Notes: a model not told the origin generated them from the letters alone. 64,000 bases of DNA from Gautieria morchelliformis (GCA_015179125.1 WHVA01000109.1:62001-126000), one strand, 5' to 3'; shown: positions 23,046 through 33,840, counted from the first letter of the stretch. Numbers and translations are program-made.

Positions 23046-24360
23046 ATGGGCCCCGCAGACATTTCACAGAAGCTTTTGGGTGTGGAGAAGCTTGCAACAG
23101 ATGGAAGTAATTGGCCTCTGTGGCGAGCTACTCTCACAAGTTATTTTGAGTCCAAAAATCTACTCAGGCATATAGAAGGGAGAGCCATTCGACCTCCTGA
23201 TCCTCCAGTCATGCCCCCAGGCCATATTCTTACAGAAGCTGAGGAAACTCAGATAGAGAAGGCTGAGGAGAAGCTGGAGAAGTATCTTGCCAGAGAAGGA
23301 CAGGCAAAGACCCAAATAATCGTCTCAGTGTCAGAGTCACTAGCTCTGATGCTACAGAAGAGGCATACAGCAAAAGAAGTCTGGGATGCATTGGTCAATG
23401 AGATGACCAAAAAGCCCAAGATGGTCCTCACCAACCTACAGAGACAGCTTCGCAGTATGAGGTGTCCTGAGGATGGAGACTTGAGAGATCACTTGGACAA
23501 GGCCCAAGACCTCTATGCTCGTCTTAATGAGATGGGAGCCTGAAGGAGAGTTCACAGATATCATCCTTGCATCACTTCCACCCTCCTATGAGGCAGTTAT
23601 GAATGCCCTTACCACGTCGCTTGAAGAATGTGGAATGCCCTTAGTGCCTGATGATATCATCAGAGTACTAAAGGCTCAATATGACAGGAAAAAGACCCTC
23701 AATATTTCACAAGAAGAGCAGGCATTTATTGGTTCATCTACGAAAGGGCAGAAGGGCCGGAAAGACCCGAAGGTGCCTACATGCACTAAGTGCCACAAGC
23801 CTGGACATGCTATCGAGAGTTGCTGGGCTAAAGGAGGTGGTAAAGAAGGCCAGGGGCCACATCAGAAAAAGAAAGCCAAAGCCAAAAAGAAGAAGGGCAA
23901 AGCCAAGGCGAATGTTGCCAAAGAAGTGTCTTCTGAGGAGGATGAGAGTGGCAGTCCAGCCGCTTTCGCCAATTTTGACTGCTCCAATTTGAGTAGCTTA
24001 TCCTTGGACACTGTTGTTATCCTCGACACTGGAACGACCACGCATATGACCCCTCACAAGAATTTATTGAGGGATTACAGTCCATTCTCACAACCTCGCA
24101 CAATTCGTGCAGCCAACAAAGGCACTTTTGATGCCTTCGGTTCAGGCTCACTCGTGCTATCTAATATAATTGGAGATAAGACTGTGAAGATCACATTGAA
24201 GGATATTTTCTACGTGCCCAAAATGGCTGTTACCCTGATCTCAATCGGCCGGTGCGATGATGCAGGCTATAACACTCAAATAGCTGATCAGAAATGCACA
24301 ATATCCAATCGTAAAGGCAGGATATTGATGCAAGCACCAAAGCTGAATGGCTTATATTGA
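23046..24360 (+). pseudogene. Copia gag and protease, frameshifted
   Basis: ATG at 23046 begins the Copia gag domain (UBN2-like, with SNWPLWRATLTSYF). The frame is lost near 23520-23540 and resumes in the neighbouring frame. The CCHC knuckle is CTKCHKPGHAIESC, followed by a Lys-rich stretch and the aspartic protease site LDTGTTTHM. A TGA at 24358-24360 ends the frame. Confidence 0.85.
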
Positions 24361-25373
24361 TTTGACTTACAACATACAAGTTCCGAAGCGCTATATGCGC
24401 ATCAGCCATGGAGATACATCAGAAAATGGGGCACATTTCACAAAAGTCCCTACAGCATTTGCTCAACCGTGGCATGATATTAGGCATTTAATTGAGCTCA
24501 AAAGGTGACAAGGTTGTTTGCGATGTGTGCATTCAAGTGAAGATTGCACGTAAATCTCTTCCTCAGGAACCCAGAAGCCGATCTTCAAAATTTGGTGACA
24601 GAATTTATTCTGATGTCTGGGGACCAGCGAGACACTCCACAATTGACAAGAAATCCTATTATGTGTCTTTCATCAATGACTATTCAAGGGAGTCGGTTAT
24701 CTATTTGATGGCAAACAAATCGGAAGCATTTTCAAAATACAAACTCTACGAGGCTTTGATGCTTCGACAGAGGAACGTGCACATCAAAGCACTTGTTTCC
24801 GACAGAGGGGGCGAATACACAAGCTCGGAATTCAAACAGCATTTAGCCAAACAAGGCACGAAGCATCGGTTAACCGTACACGACACCCCAGAGTCAAATG
24901 GTGTTGCTGAACATCTAAACTGAACTCTAGTTGAAAGAGCTCGTGCCATGCTATTGGAATCAAGTCTTCCTAAGACCCTATGGGGCCATGCAATTTTGCA
25001 TGCCAACTATCTTAGGAATAGGACGCATACAAGAGCTTTGCCAGACAAAACCCCTTTTGAAATGATCCATCATGAGAAACCGAACCTGAAGGACATACAC
25101 GTGTGGGGAATTGAAGTCTACATTAAAGTCAAAGAGGGAAACAAACTAGCAGCCCATGCCAAAAGAGCTCGGTGGATAGGAATCTCTGGACAGAGCCATG
25201 GTCACTGCATCTACTGGCCTGACTCTCAGAAGGTTTCTGTCAAGTGGAATGTTATATTTGACTCAGAGATGAAGGGGGGCAAAGCTCCAATCATTTCTAT
25301 TGAAGAGTCACAGCTACCTACATCCAGAAAAGTGATACAGGCCATTTCGGCGCCAGCACCTATGCCTAGTCGC
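24361..25373 (+). pseudogene. Copia integrase, with stops
   Basis: A pre-integrase segment around HQKMGH is followed by zinc ligands in CDVCIQVK and a DDE core: DVWGP, SDRGGEY and the Glu in TPESNG. In-frame stops occur at 24489-24491 (TAA) and 24921-24923 (TGA, just before TLVERARAML). The Gypsy element cuts the frame at 25373. Confidence 0.85.
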
Positions 25374-25748
25374 TATGAGGGCAACACTAATGACGAAGCC
25401 ACAACCAAAGATACTCAAGGAGATAAGAGCCGATACTAGGACAATGACCAACTGTGTAGTGGGTATCCTCAGTTTATAACTCTACCAACGATAGATACAT
25501 GGGGACTTGCCTGTGTAGTGGGTATCCTCAGAGATCAAGCTGAGGAAACGCCACCACACAGGCTACAGTCTTATAGCGCTGGCAAGGCTTACATAATAGG
25601 GGAGACGGAAACTTGTAGAAGGTTACGGAAGGTGACGGAATGTGACATGTGACGGAATGTGACAGAAGGTTATGGAAACTGACGGAAGGTAACGGAAACT
25701 CATGGAAGGAAATAGAAACTTGTGGAAGGAAATGCGTGAACCCTGACA
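25374..25748 (-). repeat. Gypsy 3' LTR (element orientation)
   Basis: 375 bp, ending CCCTGACA on the plus strand. Its first bases are TATGAGGG where the other LTR has TGTGAGGG. It contains degenerate GACGGAA(G/T)GT repeats and two copies of CTGTGTAGTGGGTATCCTCAG. Confidence 0.9.
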
Positions 25749-25933
25749 TCACCCCCCTCTCAATGCTTGTCGTCCCGACAAGCACAGCTGCCACCTAGCC
25801 CTCAACATCCACCGAGACATCGTTTCCAAGTATGCCACAGGCGGGACCACCATCTCTCCTGGCCCTTCCCTTCCTGGTAACGCAGGTCAATGATGAGCTC
25901 AGGGGGATTGGGGTCCATGGGCAAGTGCGGCCC

Positions 25934-26356
25934 TCAGAACCTTGCTCGACGTATTCGCTCTCCTGCCATGTTACGGAAACGCCGCCCCACCCAGCCTTCA
26001 AAAGTGTAGGGAGTTCCACAAGGGGGGGTTCCATCGTTGAGGAAGACAGGGTCGCCAACGTAGTACGTGTTCTCTCGTCTGTGTCGGGGTCTGAGGAATG
26101 CGAGTGCAGGGCGAGTGGGTGCCTGACTCTCCGCTGGTGTGAGGTCCTCAGAGCTGACGGACCACTTTGAAGACCATGCGACATCGAGATCACGGCAGTC
26201 AAGCATCCTTTGTAGCTTGGCTTCACTGGCTGCTCTGGATGACGAGAAGCCGGAGAAGTGCAGGAGGGTGGGATCGACACGTGACATGTTTGGCAGGTCA
26301 GAGAGGTTTTGGGTGAAGCTGGGGAGGGCAACAAGCTCAATGGCGGGCGAGGACAT
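25934..26356 (-). CDS. small extra ORF of the Gypsy element (unknown)
   Basis: 140-residue open frame with a real ATG at 26356, lying between the chromodomain and the 3' LTR in sense orientation. It is Ser/Pro-rich at first, then has the well-formed stretch YYVGDPVFLNDGTPPCGTPY and a basic end RRFRNMAGERIRRARF. I recognise no domain. A TATATAT stretch lies about 60 bp upstream of the ATG. It could be an accessory product, or non-coding sequence that happens to be open. Confidence 0.45.
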   Translation of the reverse strand: MSSPAIELVALPSFTQNLSDLPNMSRVDPTLLHFSGFSSSRAASEAKLQRMLDCRDLDVAWSSKWSVSSEDLTPAESQAPTRPALAFLRPRHRRENTYYVGDPVFLNDGTPPCGTPYTFEGWVGRRFRNMAGERIRRARF

Positions 26357-26415
26357 GGTTGATGGATGTGGTGGGGTCGATGCAGTGGAAGTGAGCGGTC
26401 ACAGGTGGAGAGGGG

Positions 26416-26422
26416 ATATATA
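26416..26422 (-). promoter_or_regulatory. possible TATA box for the Gypsy extra ORF
   Basis: TATATAT on the minus strand about 60 nt upstream of the ATG at 26356, suggesting a possible subgenomic promoter. AT motifs of this length also arise by chance. Confidence 0.3.
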
Positions 26423-26462
26423 GCTTATCGGAATGAATTGGTTAGGCGGAGGCCGATATCGC

Positions 26463-26752
26463 TTATCTTTGGGGTTCTGGACCCTTGACATCATAAGTAG
26501 AAGCCCTGCCTGCTGTCCAGTCGAAGAGAGTTTGCCTGGAAGGTTCTGTGAAGTTCTGAAATCTCTGGAAGGGGAGGGACATATATGTGGCTGCTGAGAT
26601 ACGTTGAGGTGCCTCTGGGTTCTGCCGGTGAAATTCTTTAACGAGTCGCTTTGCCCCAGAGACATCTTTCGCTGGTAGCCAGAGATCGTCGGCAGCTCCA
26701 TAGCCCTTCCAGCGCACGAGATACTCCAACCTTCCACGGAACATCCTGCTGT
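26463..26752 (-). pseudogene. Gypsy integrase C-terminal chromodomain, out of frame
   Basis: Aromatic-cage chromodomain: YEVERILDSR, LEYLVRWKGYG, then W in DDLWLPA and a C-terminal helix. Chromodomains on Gypsy integrases direct insertion to modified chromatin. It is one frame away from the integrase ORF; the shift maps to a run of nine C on the minus strand (26801-26809). Confidence 0.85.
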
Positions 26753-28168
26753 CTAGAATCCTTTCAACTTCATATTCTTTGGCTCCATCCCGTATGACAG
26801 GGGGGGGGGTGGAGGGGCATGACGTTCAAGGATTGGGTCATCTTCATATGGCCGAAGCAGGACGACAGAGAACACTGGATGTGTGCGACCAAAGGATGTA
26901 GGAAGATTTAGACCATAGGCATTTCGTGAGACCACCTTATTAACAGTGTAGGGGCCTAGCCACTTGTGGTCTAGCTTCTTCATTGGGCGAGTGGTTGTGA
27001 TGTTTTGTGCATTGAGCCAGACCTTGTCACCAAGCTTATAAACTGGGGCTGCTTTATGGTGCACGTCATAGAAGCGTGCCATGTCCTCTGCTGCCTTGGA
27101 CAGGGCCGAACGAGCTTCTCTTGTGGCCGCTTCCATCCGTGTTGTGAACTCATTCAGGGCCTCGAGTCGAGTTTCCCGGACTGGTTCCAGTCCCAGCCTT
27201 GGATGTTGGCCACTGTCCAACATGAAGGGTGTAGTCTGGGTTGAGGCATGGATTCGGTTGGTATAGGCAAACTTGGCCAAGGATATCCATTCAAACCAAT
27301 CATCCTGACGCTGGTTGACGAATAGTCGAAGGTATTGCTCAATCTCCTGATTAACCCTTTCAGTCTGTCCATCAGTTTGGGGGTGATAAGCAGTAGAGGC
27401 AGCGACTTTGACACCAAGAAGTTTGTTCAGTTCACGCATGAACTGGGAGATGAACTGTGTGCCTCGATCACTGATGATTTCTTCAGGGAGCCCATGAAGT
27501 TTCCAAACATGATCACGGAAGAGTCGGGCAACTCCCACCGAAGTTACATCTGAAGTGGTGGGAATGACATGTGCACGCTTTGAGAGGCGATCGACGACAA
27601 CAAGGAGAGCATCATAGCCATGACTGGTAGGCAGTTCTACGATCAAGTCAACAGACATAACCTGCCATCTACGGTCTGGGATACGGTTTGGTAGAAGCTT
27701 GCCAATGGGAGAAGCAGGGAAGGTTTTTGTCCGGTTGCACAGGTCACAGGCCTTCATGTATTTTGCAATGTAACGTCCCATCCCAGGCCACCAGTAACTC
27801 CGAGCAACTAGTTCAGTGGTTCTCCAACGACCAGGGTGACCGGTGAGAGGTATGTCATGGTGCGCTTTCACTATGTCATGTCGTAGTTTTGCATCAAGCG
27901 GCACGTACACTTTGTTGTGATAGAGGACAAGCCCATCCTGTTCAGACCACTCTTCTCCTCGCAAATTTCCAGAGGAGCCCAGTTCTTTGAGAGCCTTGAC
28001 AACCTTTTCATCCTGGTCTACACAGTTCCTTACTCGATTGAGGAAAGCATCACCTTCACCTGGGACTAACTGCGTGCCAGCCTCTGGAGGATTCGCCTTG
28101 ATGTGGAACAAGTCAGGGGTAAGTAAGACTTGATTTTGGTTGTCTTCCTCCCCCCGCTTATGATCCAC
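26753..28168 (-). CDS. Gypsy integrase (with end of RNase H linker)
   Basis: 471-residue open frame. The HHCC zinc domain is H-HDIPLTGHPGRWRT... followed by CDLCNRTK. The DDE core has Asp in VDLIVELP, Asp in ISDRGTQF and Glu in TDGQTERVNQEIEQYL. The GPY/F-type module is WLGPYTVNKVV. It is intact through the core but loses frame before the chromodomain. Confidence 0.85.
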   Translation of the reverse strand: MDHKRGEEDNQNQVLLTPDLFHIKANPPEAGTQLVPGEGDAFLNRVRNCVDQDEKVVKALKELGSSGNLRGEEWSEQDGLVLYHNKVYVPLDAKLRHDIVKAHHDIPLTGHPGRWRTTELVARSYWWPGMGRYIAKYMKACDLCNRTKTFPASPIGKLLPNRIPDRRWQVMSVDLIVELPTSHGYDALLVVVDRLSKRAHVIPTTSDVTSVGVARLFRDHVWKLHGLPEEIISDRGTQFISQFMRELNKLLGVKVAASTAYHPQTDGQTERVNQEIEQYLRLFVNQRQDDWFEWISLAKFAYTNRIHASTQTTPFMLDSGQHPRLGLEPVRETRLEALNEFTTRMEAATREARSALSKAAEDMARFYDVHHKAAPVYKLGDKVWLNAQNITTTRPMKKLDHKWLGPYTVNKVVSRNAYGLNLPTSFGRTHPVFSVVLLRPYEDDPILERHAPPPPPLSYGMEPKNMKLKGF

Positions 28169-28481
28169 GCGTCGTGAGAGTGCATCAGGCTTGGCTGAAT
28201 GACGACCAGGACGATGGATCAGCTCAAAATCAAAGCGAGAGAGGTAGAGTGACCAGCGTGCTTGATGACGGTTCAGGTTTTGTGCAGTGCGGAAGTAGGT
28301 GAGATTCTGATGGTCATTGAGAATCTCAATCTTGTGCTTCGTTCCCTCTAAGATGTGGCGCCATTCCTCTAATCCTCCGAATCACAGAAAGAAGCTCCTT
28401 GTCATGGATGGCATAGTTGCGTTCAGCATCATTGAGGCTTTTGGAGACAAACCCCACAGGCCGCCATTTGCCATCATCACA
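28169..28481 (-). pseudogene. Gypsy RNase H segment, frameshifted
   Basis: The RT frame leaves the RNase H reading near 28485 (after ATGAVLSQ). The expected continuation (KWRPVGFVSKSLNDAERNYA) is visible in another frame, and the segment rejoins the integrase ORF near 28168. At least two frame changes are needed. Confidence 0.7.
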
Positions 28482-30358
28482 TACTGGGACAGTACTGCTC
28501 CTGTGGCATAGGCTGAGGCATCTGTTTCAAGATGGAAATGTTTGTCTTGATCAGGGAGGACAAGGATCGGTGTTGAGGTGATGAGGAGTTTGAGCTTGTC
28601 GAAGGACATTTGCTCTGGGCCATTTGGATCCCAAGACCATTGGGCATCCTGTTTTGTCAACTGGCTGAGGGGCTTTGCAATGTGTGAGAAGTCTTCCACA
28701 AATCTACGGTAGAAGTTGATGAAACCAAGGAATGATTTGACTTCAGTGACGTTACGTGGTATTGGCCAGTCCCGCACCCCTGCAACCTTGACTGGGTCCA
28801 TGGCAACCTGTCCTTGAGAGAGGATGAGGCCGAGATACTCCACCTCTAGTTGCTCAAATAGGCATTTTTCAGGTTTGAGGTACAGGTTGTTGGCCCGGAG
28901 GATTTCAAGGACACGTCGTACAATCCTACGATGTTCTTCAAGCGACTCTGTGAAGATGAGAATGTCGTCCATGAACACCACCACAACCCCTTCATCGATG
29001 AGACTCTTGAAGATGTCATTCATCATCGTCTGGAAGGTTGCTGGGCTGTTCGTGAGTCCAAAGAACATGACTAGAGGTTCATACAGGCCCCTATTTGTCC
29101 GAAAGGCTGCCTTCCACTCATCTCCCTCTTTTATGCGTACATTATTATATCCAGCGATGTCAAGCTTTGTGAAGTATTTAGCCCTTCCAGCAGCAATCTT
29201 ATTCATGATGTCTGGAACAAGGGGCAAAGGATAGGCATTCTTGATTGTTATATCATTGAGCTTCCGGTAGTCTTGCACAAATCTAAGACTGCCGTCCTTT
29301 TTCTTCACAAAGAAGACTGGAGATGCCATAGGTGACTTGGAAGGACGGATACGATGGCTCTTCAGGTTCTCCTCAAGGAAGTTATCCAGTTCCCTTTGCT
29401 CAACCGGTGACATTGGGTAAACCTTTGTGCTGAAGGGTTGTGCACCTGGAGTGAGCTCAATTGCATGGTCCCAGGGCTTTCGAGGAGGCAGTTGGTCAAA
29501 TGACTCCTTAGAAAACACATCCTTGAACTCCTGGTATGGTTTGGGGACAAGGTCCTCGAAGGATCTGACTGGTGCAGACTTGCTGGCCCGTTCAGCAAGC
29601 TGTTGGGAGACAGTCCAGCCTGCGCCAATCATTTCAGGACTCTCATTCACAAAGATGACAAAGGTCCTGTCTCCTTCCTCAAGTAGGGAGCGGGTGTGCT
29701 GTATGGGAACCTCCTCTTGATCTACACTCTCTTCTGGAACAGTTTCGACTGTGGGCCCTCTGACAACAGGTCTGCCCCCACATGACTTGGGACAGCGTGT
29801 CATCTTCACATCTCCTGTACGCCAGTCAACTTCTGGGTTGTGTTCAACAAGCCATGTGTGACCAAGAATGATGGCAAGTCGTCCAAGGCTCGTGACGGAG
29901 AATGTGGCACGTTCCGTATGATCCCCAAAGGTGCAAATGAGGTCAACTTCTTCCTTGATTGAGCCAGCCTCATTTGGGGTACCATCAATATTGTAGACGG
30001 GGATGGCACGGGGTAGGGGACGGGTCCGAAGTCTGTGTTCCCTTACAAACTCCACATCGATGAACATCCCTGTAGCACCACTGTCAAGGAGGGAGTCAAT
30101 TGCAAGTGGATGCCCTGTGTCAACGGAGTGGACCTTGAGAGGTACTTTGGTGCATCGGCGGAGGTCAGCAGTACGGACATATAGAGGGACTGGAAGGTTT
30201 GCATTAGCAACTGGAGCGATGGGTTGGGTTTTTGGCATGGCTGGTTTGGTTTCAGTTCGATCAGGGATAGGAGAAGGATGCATCATATCGCCTGTGATCC
30301 CTATTGTACATGTTTCGAGAACTGAAAACCGATTCGTCGAGCGGGGCATGTCTTTCAC
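28382..30358 (-). CDS. Gypsy protease and reverse transcriptase
   Basis: 658-residue open frame. The aspartic protease site is LLDSGATGMFID. The RT follows with the SPMASPVFFVKKKDGSLRF finger motif, GLTNSPATFQ and the active site VVVFMDDILIF; the thumb region is complete. The frame runs into RNase H and is lost at the DA-S-A-ATGAVLSQ segment. It starts just 3' of gag, whose end it nearly overlaps. Confidence 0.88.
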   Translation of the reverse strand: MKDMPRSTNRFSVLETCTIGITGDMMHPSPIPDRTETKPAMPKTQPIAPVANANLPVPLYVRTADLRRCTKVPLKVHSVDTGHPLAIDSLLDSGATGMFIDVEFVREHRLRTRPLPRAIPVYNIDGTPNEAGSIKEEVDLICTFGDHTERATFSVTSLGRLAIILGHTWLVEHNPEVDWRTGDVKMTRCPKSCGGRPVVRGPTVETVPEESVDQEEVPIQHTRSLLEEGDRTFVIFVNESPEMIGAGWTVSQQLAERASKSAPVRSFEDLVPKPYQEFKDVFSKESFDQLPPRKPWDHAIELTPGAQPFSTKVYPMSPVEQRELDNFLEENLKSHRIRPSKSPMASPVFFVKKKDGSLRFVQDYRKLNDITIKNAYPLPLVPDIMNKIAAGRAKYFTKLDIAGYNNVRIKEGDEWKAAFRTNRGLYEPLVMFFGLTNSPATFQTMMNDIFKSLIDEGVVVVFMDDILIFTESLEEHRRIVRRVLEILRANNLYLKPEKCLFEQLEVEYLGLILSQGQVAMDPVKVAGVRDWPIPRNVTEVKSFLGFINFYRRFVEDFSHIAKPLSQLTKQDAQWSWDPNGPEQMSFDKLKLLITSTPILVLPDQDKHFHLETDASAYATGAVLSQYVMMANGGLWGLSPKASMMLNATMPSMTRSFFL

Positions 30359-30369
30359 CGCTGACTGGC

Positions 30370-31476
30370 CTAAAAACCCTTTCCTTCATCTTGGACAGGG
30401 GCTTCCACCTTCTGTTTGCGTTCCTCCATCGCCGCTGCCACAGATTTAGAGACAATTGCTGCAATGTCCGCCTCCGTGAGGTTTGCGCGGATTCGTGGCT
30501 TGCGAGGTTCAGGACAGTCTGGTGAAATGTGACCAGGTCTCTTACAGTTGTAGCAGGTCCGTGTTTCGGTGCGGCGGCGGGATGAGTCAATGTCCATAGG
30601 TGTCGCATTACTGGGTGGTGCTGTGACAACAGGAGCCGTAGCAGGAGTGTGGAGTGGACGGGCAGGAGGAGGGCGATTAGGGACATGAGGTGTCTGTGCC
30701 TTCCTGACCTCTAACAGACGGCGATGATTGCGGTCAATCTGACAGGCTGCTTCCTTCCAGGCTTTGAGGTTGGATGGAAGAAAGGGCTGGGCGTGGATCT
30801 TATCAAGGATACCTGCTGGAAGGCCACGAGCATAGGCATCCTCGAGTGCCTCATCATTAAAGCCTGTCCTGCCTGCCAGGATCTCAAATTGAGCCGTGTA
30901 TTCATCTGCCGACATTCCTGACGCCATCCTAAGGTCATGCAGTTTAGTGCGAGCCGTTCTGGCACGATCTGGGTCACCAAAGGCCTCCTCCACACGTTTA
31001 ATGAACCCCTCCAGAGTGGATATAGAGGAGGTGCCATCAATGACAGCCTGTGTCTCGTTGTGTGCCCATATCTCCGCAGAGCCTCCTGTCATGAAGGAAA
31101 GAGCATATAGGATCTTTGTGCGCTCATCTGGGAAGGATGCCGGCTGGACAGCGATGGACAATCTGATAGACCTGATAAACCCTTCAGTCTCTGCACGGTC
31201 TCCATTGAACTTCTCCGGTTCCGCTGCTTTGATAGAGCGAGTAGATGGAGGGACACTGTGAGGTACTGAGGGCGCAAGGGCTTGAGCAGCAGCAACAGCA
31301 GCGTTGGCGGCAGCATTGGCTAAGTGGTCGTGAACGTTAACAATCTGACTGTGCAGTTCCTGATTCTGCAGTTGAAGTTGCTGCAGCTGCTGTGCTTGGC
31401 TGGAAAGGAGGCCTCGAAGAAATGGCCCATGGTCACCCAGGGAGTCCCAGTATGCGTCTGGGAGTTGGTCTGCCAT
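30370..31476 (-). CDS. Gypsy gag
   Basis: ATG at 31476 (MADQLPDAYW); the frame is also open upstream into the LTR without a better start. The retrotransposon gag core (LSFMTGGSAEIWA, LRMASGMSADEYTAQFE) is followed by a Pro-rich linker and a CCHC knuckle CYNCKRPGHISPDC. Confidence 0.85.
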   Translation of the reverse strand: MADQLPDAYWDSLGDHGPFLRGLLSSQAQQLQQLQLQNQELHSQIVNVHDHLANAAANAAVAAAQALAPSVPHSVPPSTRSIKAAEPEKFNGDRAETEGFIRSIRLSIAVQPASFPDERTKILYALSFMTGGSAEIWAHNETQAVIDGTSSISTLEGFIKRVEEAFGDPDRARTARTKLHDLRMASGMSADEYTAQFEILAGRTGFNDEALEDAYARGLPAGILDKIHAQPFLPSNLKAWKEAACQIDRNHRRLLEVRKAQTPHVPNRPPPARPLHTPATAPVVTAPPSNATPMDIDSSRRRTETRTCYNCKRPGHISPDCPEPRKPRIRANLTEADIAAIVSKSVAAAMEERKQKVEAPVQDEGKGF

Positions 31477-31536
31477 AGGCTGAGATGAAGGCTGGTTAAG
31501 AAAAGTGTGTGGGGTCGTCCTATGAGCTTGATCTTC

Positions 31537-31920
31537 TGTGAGGGCAACACTAATGACGAAGCCACAACCAAAGATACTCAAGGAGATAAGAGCCGATACT
31601 AGGACAATGACCAACTGTGTAGTGGGTATCCTCAGTTTATAACTCTACCAACGATAGATACATGGGGACTTGCCTGTGTAGTGGGTATCCTCAGAGATCA
31701 AGCTGAGGAAACGCCACCACACGGGCTACAGTCTTATAGCGCTGGCAAGGCTTACATAATAGGGGAGACGGAAACTTGTAGAAGGTTACGGAAGGTGACG
31801 GAATGTGACATGTGACAGAATGTGACAGAATGTGACGGAAGGTTTGGAAACTGACGGAAGGTAACGGAAACTCATGGAAGGAAATAGAAACTTGTGGAAG
31901 GAAATGCGTGAACCCTGACA
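31537..31920 (-). repeat. Gypsy 5' LTR (element orientation)
   Basis: 384 bp from TGTGAGGG to CCCTGACA. The terminal inverted repeats match at 7 of 8 positions. It carries one more copy of the GTGACAGAAT unit than the other LTR. Confidence 0.9.
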
Positions 31921-33840
31921 GTCGCTTAGTCAGTGAGGAGGCAAAGATCGAGGAAATTGACGATAATGAACCAGAGGAACGTCTTGAAGAGCTGCAACCC
32001 AGTCAGACTGTTGATGTCAGACCTAAAGAAGCTGCTCCAACAAGGAGAAGCGAGAGGATCCGTCAGCAGCAGGAGCGGCCGGCCCCAAGTGGTCCCGTAA
32101 CAAGATCTCAAGCTAAGAGACATGCTGGTGCAGACATCACTACACTAGCTTACAAGGACATTGAGGACCATCAAGACAAATTATTCGAACAAGATTTATC
32201 CTCTGAAACTGATGGCATCAGTGATTATAACCTTGCCATCAGTACACTTTCGACCTCTGATCAAAACAAAGATAAGGTGCTGCCAGATTTGAATCAGACC
32301 GAGCCTAGCAATGCAGATGAAGCCTTAAATGATCCTATGTGGAAAGCATCGATGGATAAAGAGTACAAGGTGCTACTCAACAAAGGTGTATGGGAAGTGG
32401 TTAAACCACCTCCTGGGGCAAATATTGTCGGAAATAGATGGGTATTCCTCTGGAAACACAATCCAGAAGGTGAACCCATTACACCTAGATCAAGGATGGT
32501 CGCCCAAGGCTTTACACAAAGTTTTGGAGTCGACTACAATGAAACCTATGCACCCGTTGCTCGGATGACTTCCTTACGGATTATATGTGCCATTGCTGCC
32601 AGGAACAATTGGCCTATTCACCAAATGGATGTGGACAGTGCATATTTGAATGCTACACTGCCAGAACCTATTTACATGAGACAGCCGTATGGATATGAGA
32701 CCGGAGACAAAGATGATGTCCTCCTGCTGAAGAAAGCACTTTACGGCCTCAAACAGTCTGGAAGGGAATGGTGCAAACATCTGAGTGGTGAATTTCTCAA
32801 GTTAGGATTCACTAAATCAGCTTCGGATGGAGCTGTATTTTGCAGACATGGACCAAGAGGGCATGTGATTATTGCGACGGCAGTAGACAACCTCACTATC
32901 ACAGCTGAGAGTCAACCAATCCTCGATAGGGTAAAGCATGACCTTGCCCAGATCTTCAGCATGAAAGATCTAGGCGAGATTCACTGGCTTTTGAACCTCA
33001 AAATTGAAAGAGATTGGAAGAACAAATCGATTGCAATATCCCAAAGCACATACATCCAGAAAATCATCAAAAAAATTCAATCTGGATGATGCCAAAACAT
33101 TTTCCACGCCTCTCGACCCAGCCGTTAAATTATCCAGGGACCAATGCCCTTCCACAGATGAAGACAAACAGAAGATGTCAAGAGTTCCATACAGACAAGC
33201 GATAGGATCATTGATGTGGGCAGCTGTAGCCACTCGACCAGACATTGCATTCGCAGTGTCATTACTTTCTCAATTCCTCGAAAGCCCAGGTCTAACTCAT
33301 TGGAATGCAGTCAAACGTGTCTTTAAATATCTAAAAGGCACGATAGACTACAAATTGACACTTGGGAAGAATCAAGACGGCCTCATTGGATATTCAGATG
33401 CGGATTGGGCTTCACAAGAGCACAGGCACTCATACTCGGCTTATATTTTTCAGATTGATGGAGGGACAGTATCATGGAGTTGTCAAAAACAATCCATAGT
33501 AGCCCTATCATCAACTGAAGCCGAATTCGTTGCCTTGACTCATGCGAGCAAAGAAGCCTTATGGATACGCCACTTTATTTCTGAAGTATTCCAACCGCTG
33601 AATTATCCCATCAAACTTTATTCAGACAATCAATCAGCCATTGCCATCGTCTATGGCACTCAACAACACACGAGGACCAAACATTTCGACATTAGATTAT
33701 ATTTCATTCGAGATATAGTCGAAGATGGAGAAATTAAGCTTGTGTACCTACCAACGGAACACATGCTAGCCGATCTTCTCACTAAAGGACTTCCTAGTCC
33801 TAGAGTGAGAATCCTCAACGAGAGAATCGGAATATATTAA
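31921..33840 (+). pseudogene. Copia reverse transcriptase / RNase H, frameshifted and active-site mutated
   Basis: Continues the Copia pol after the Gypsy insertion. The RT begins at WKASMDKEYK with VGNRWVFLWKHN and QMDVDSAYLNA. The catalytic box reads AVDN (32880-32891) instead of xxDD, so one of two metal-binding Asp is gone. A frameshift at about 33085 separates the RT from the connection and RNase H part (YSDADWAS, ALSSTEAEFVAL, LYSDNQSAI, RTKHFDIR), which ends at 33840. Confidence 0.88.

Larger units (their letters stand above)
25374..31920 (-). mobile_element. chromodomain Ty3/Gypsy retrotransposon nested in Copia pol
   Basis: Minus-strand chromovirus-type element with LTRs beginning TGT and ending ACA and a perfect 5-bp target duplication GTCGC (25369-25373 and 31921-31925). 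Deleting the element plus one duplication restores the Copia reading frame, which fixes the insertion boundaries. Gene order is gag, protease-RT-RNase H, integrase, chromodomain, extra ORF. A polypurine tract (GAGAGGGGGGTGA on the minus strand) precedes the 3' LTR. It is the youngest of the three nested insertions by position. Confidence 0.95.
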
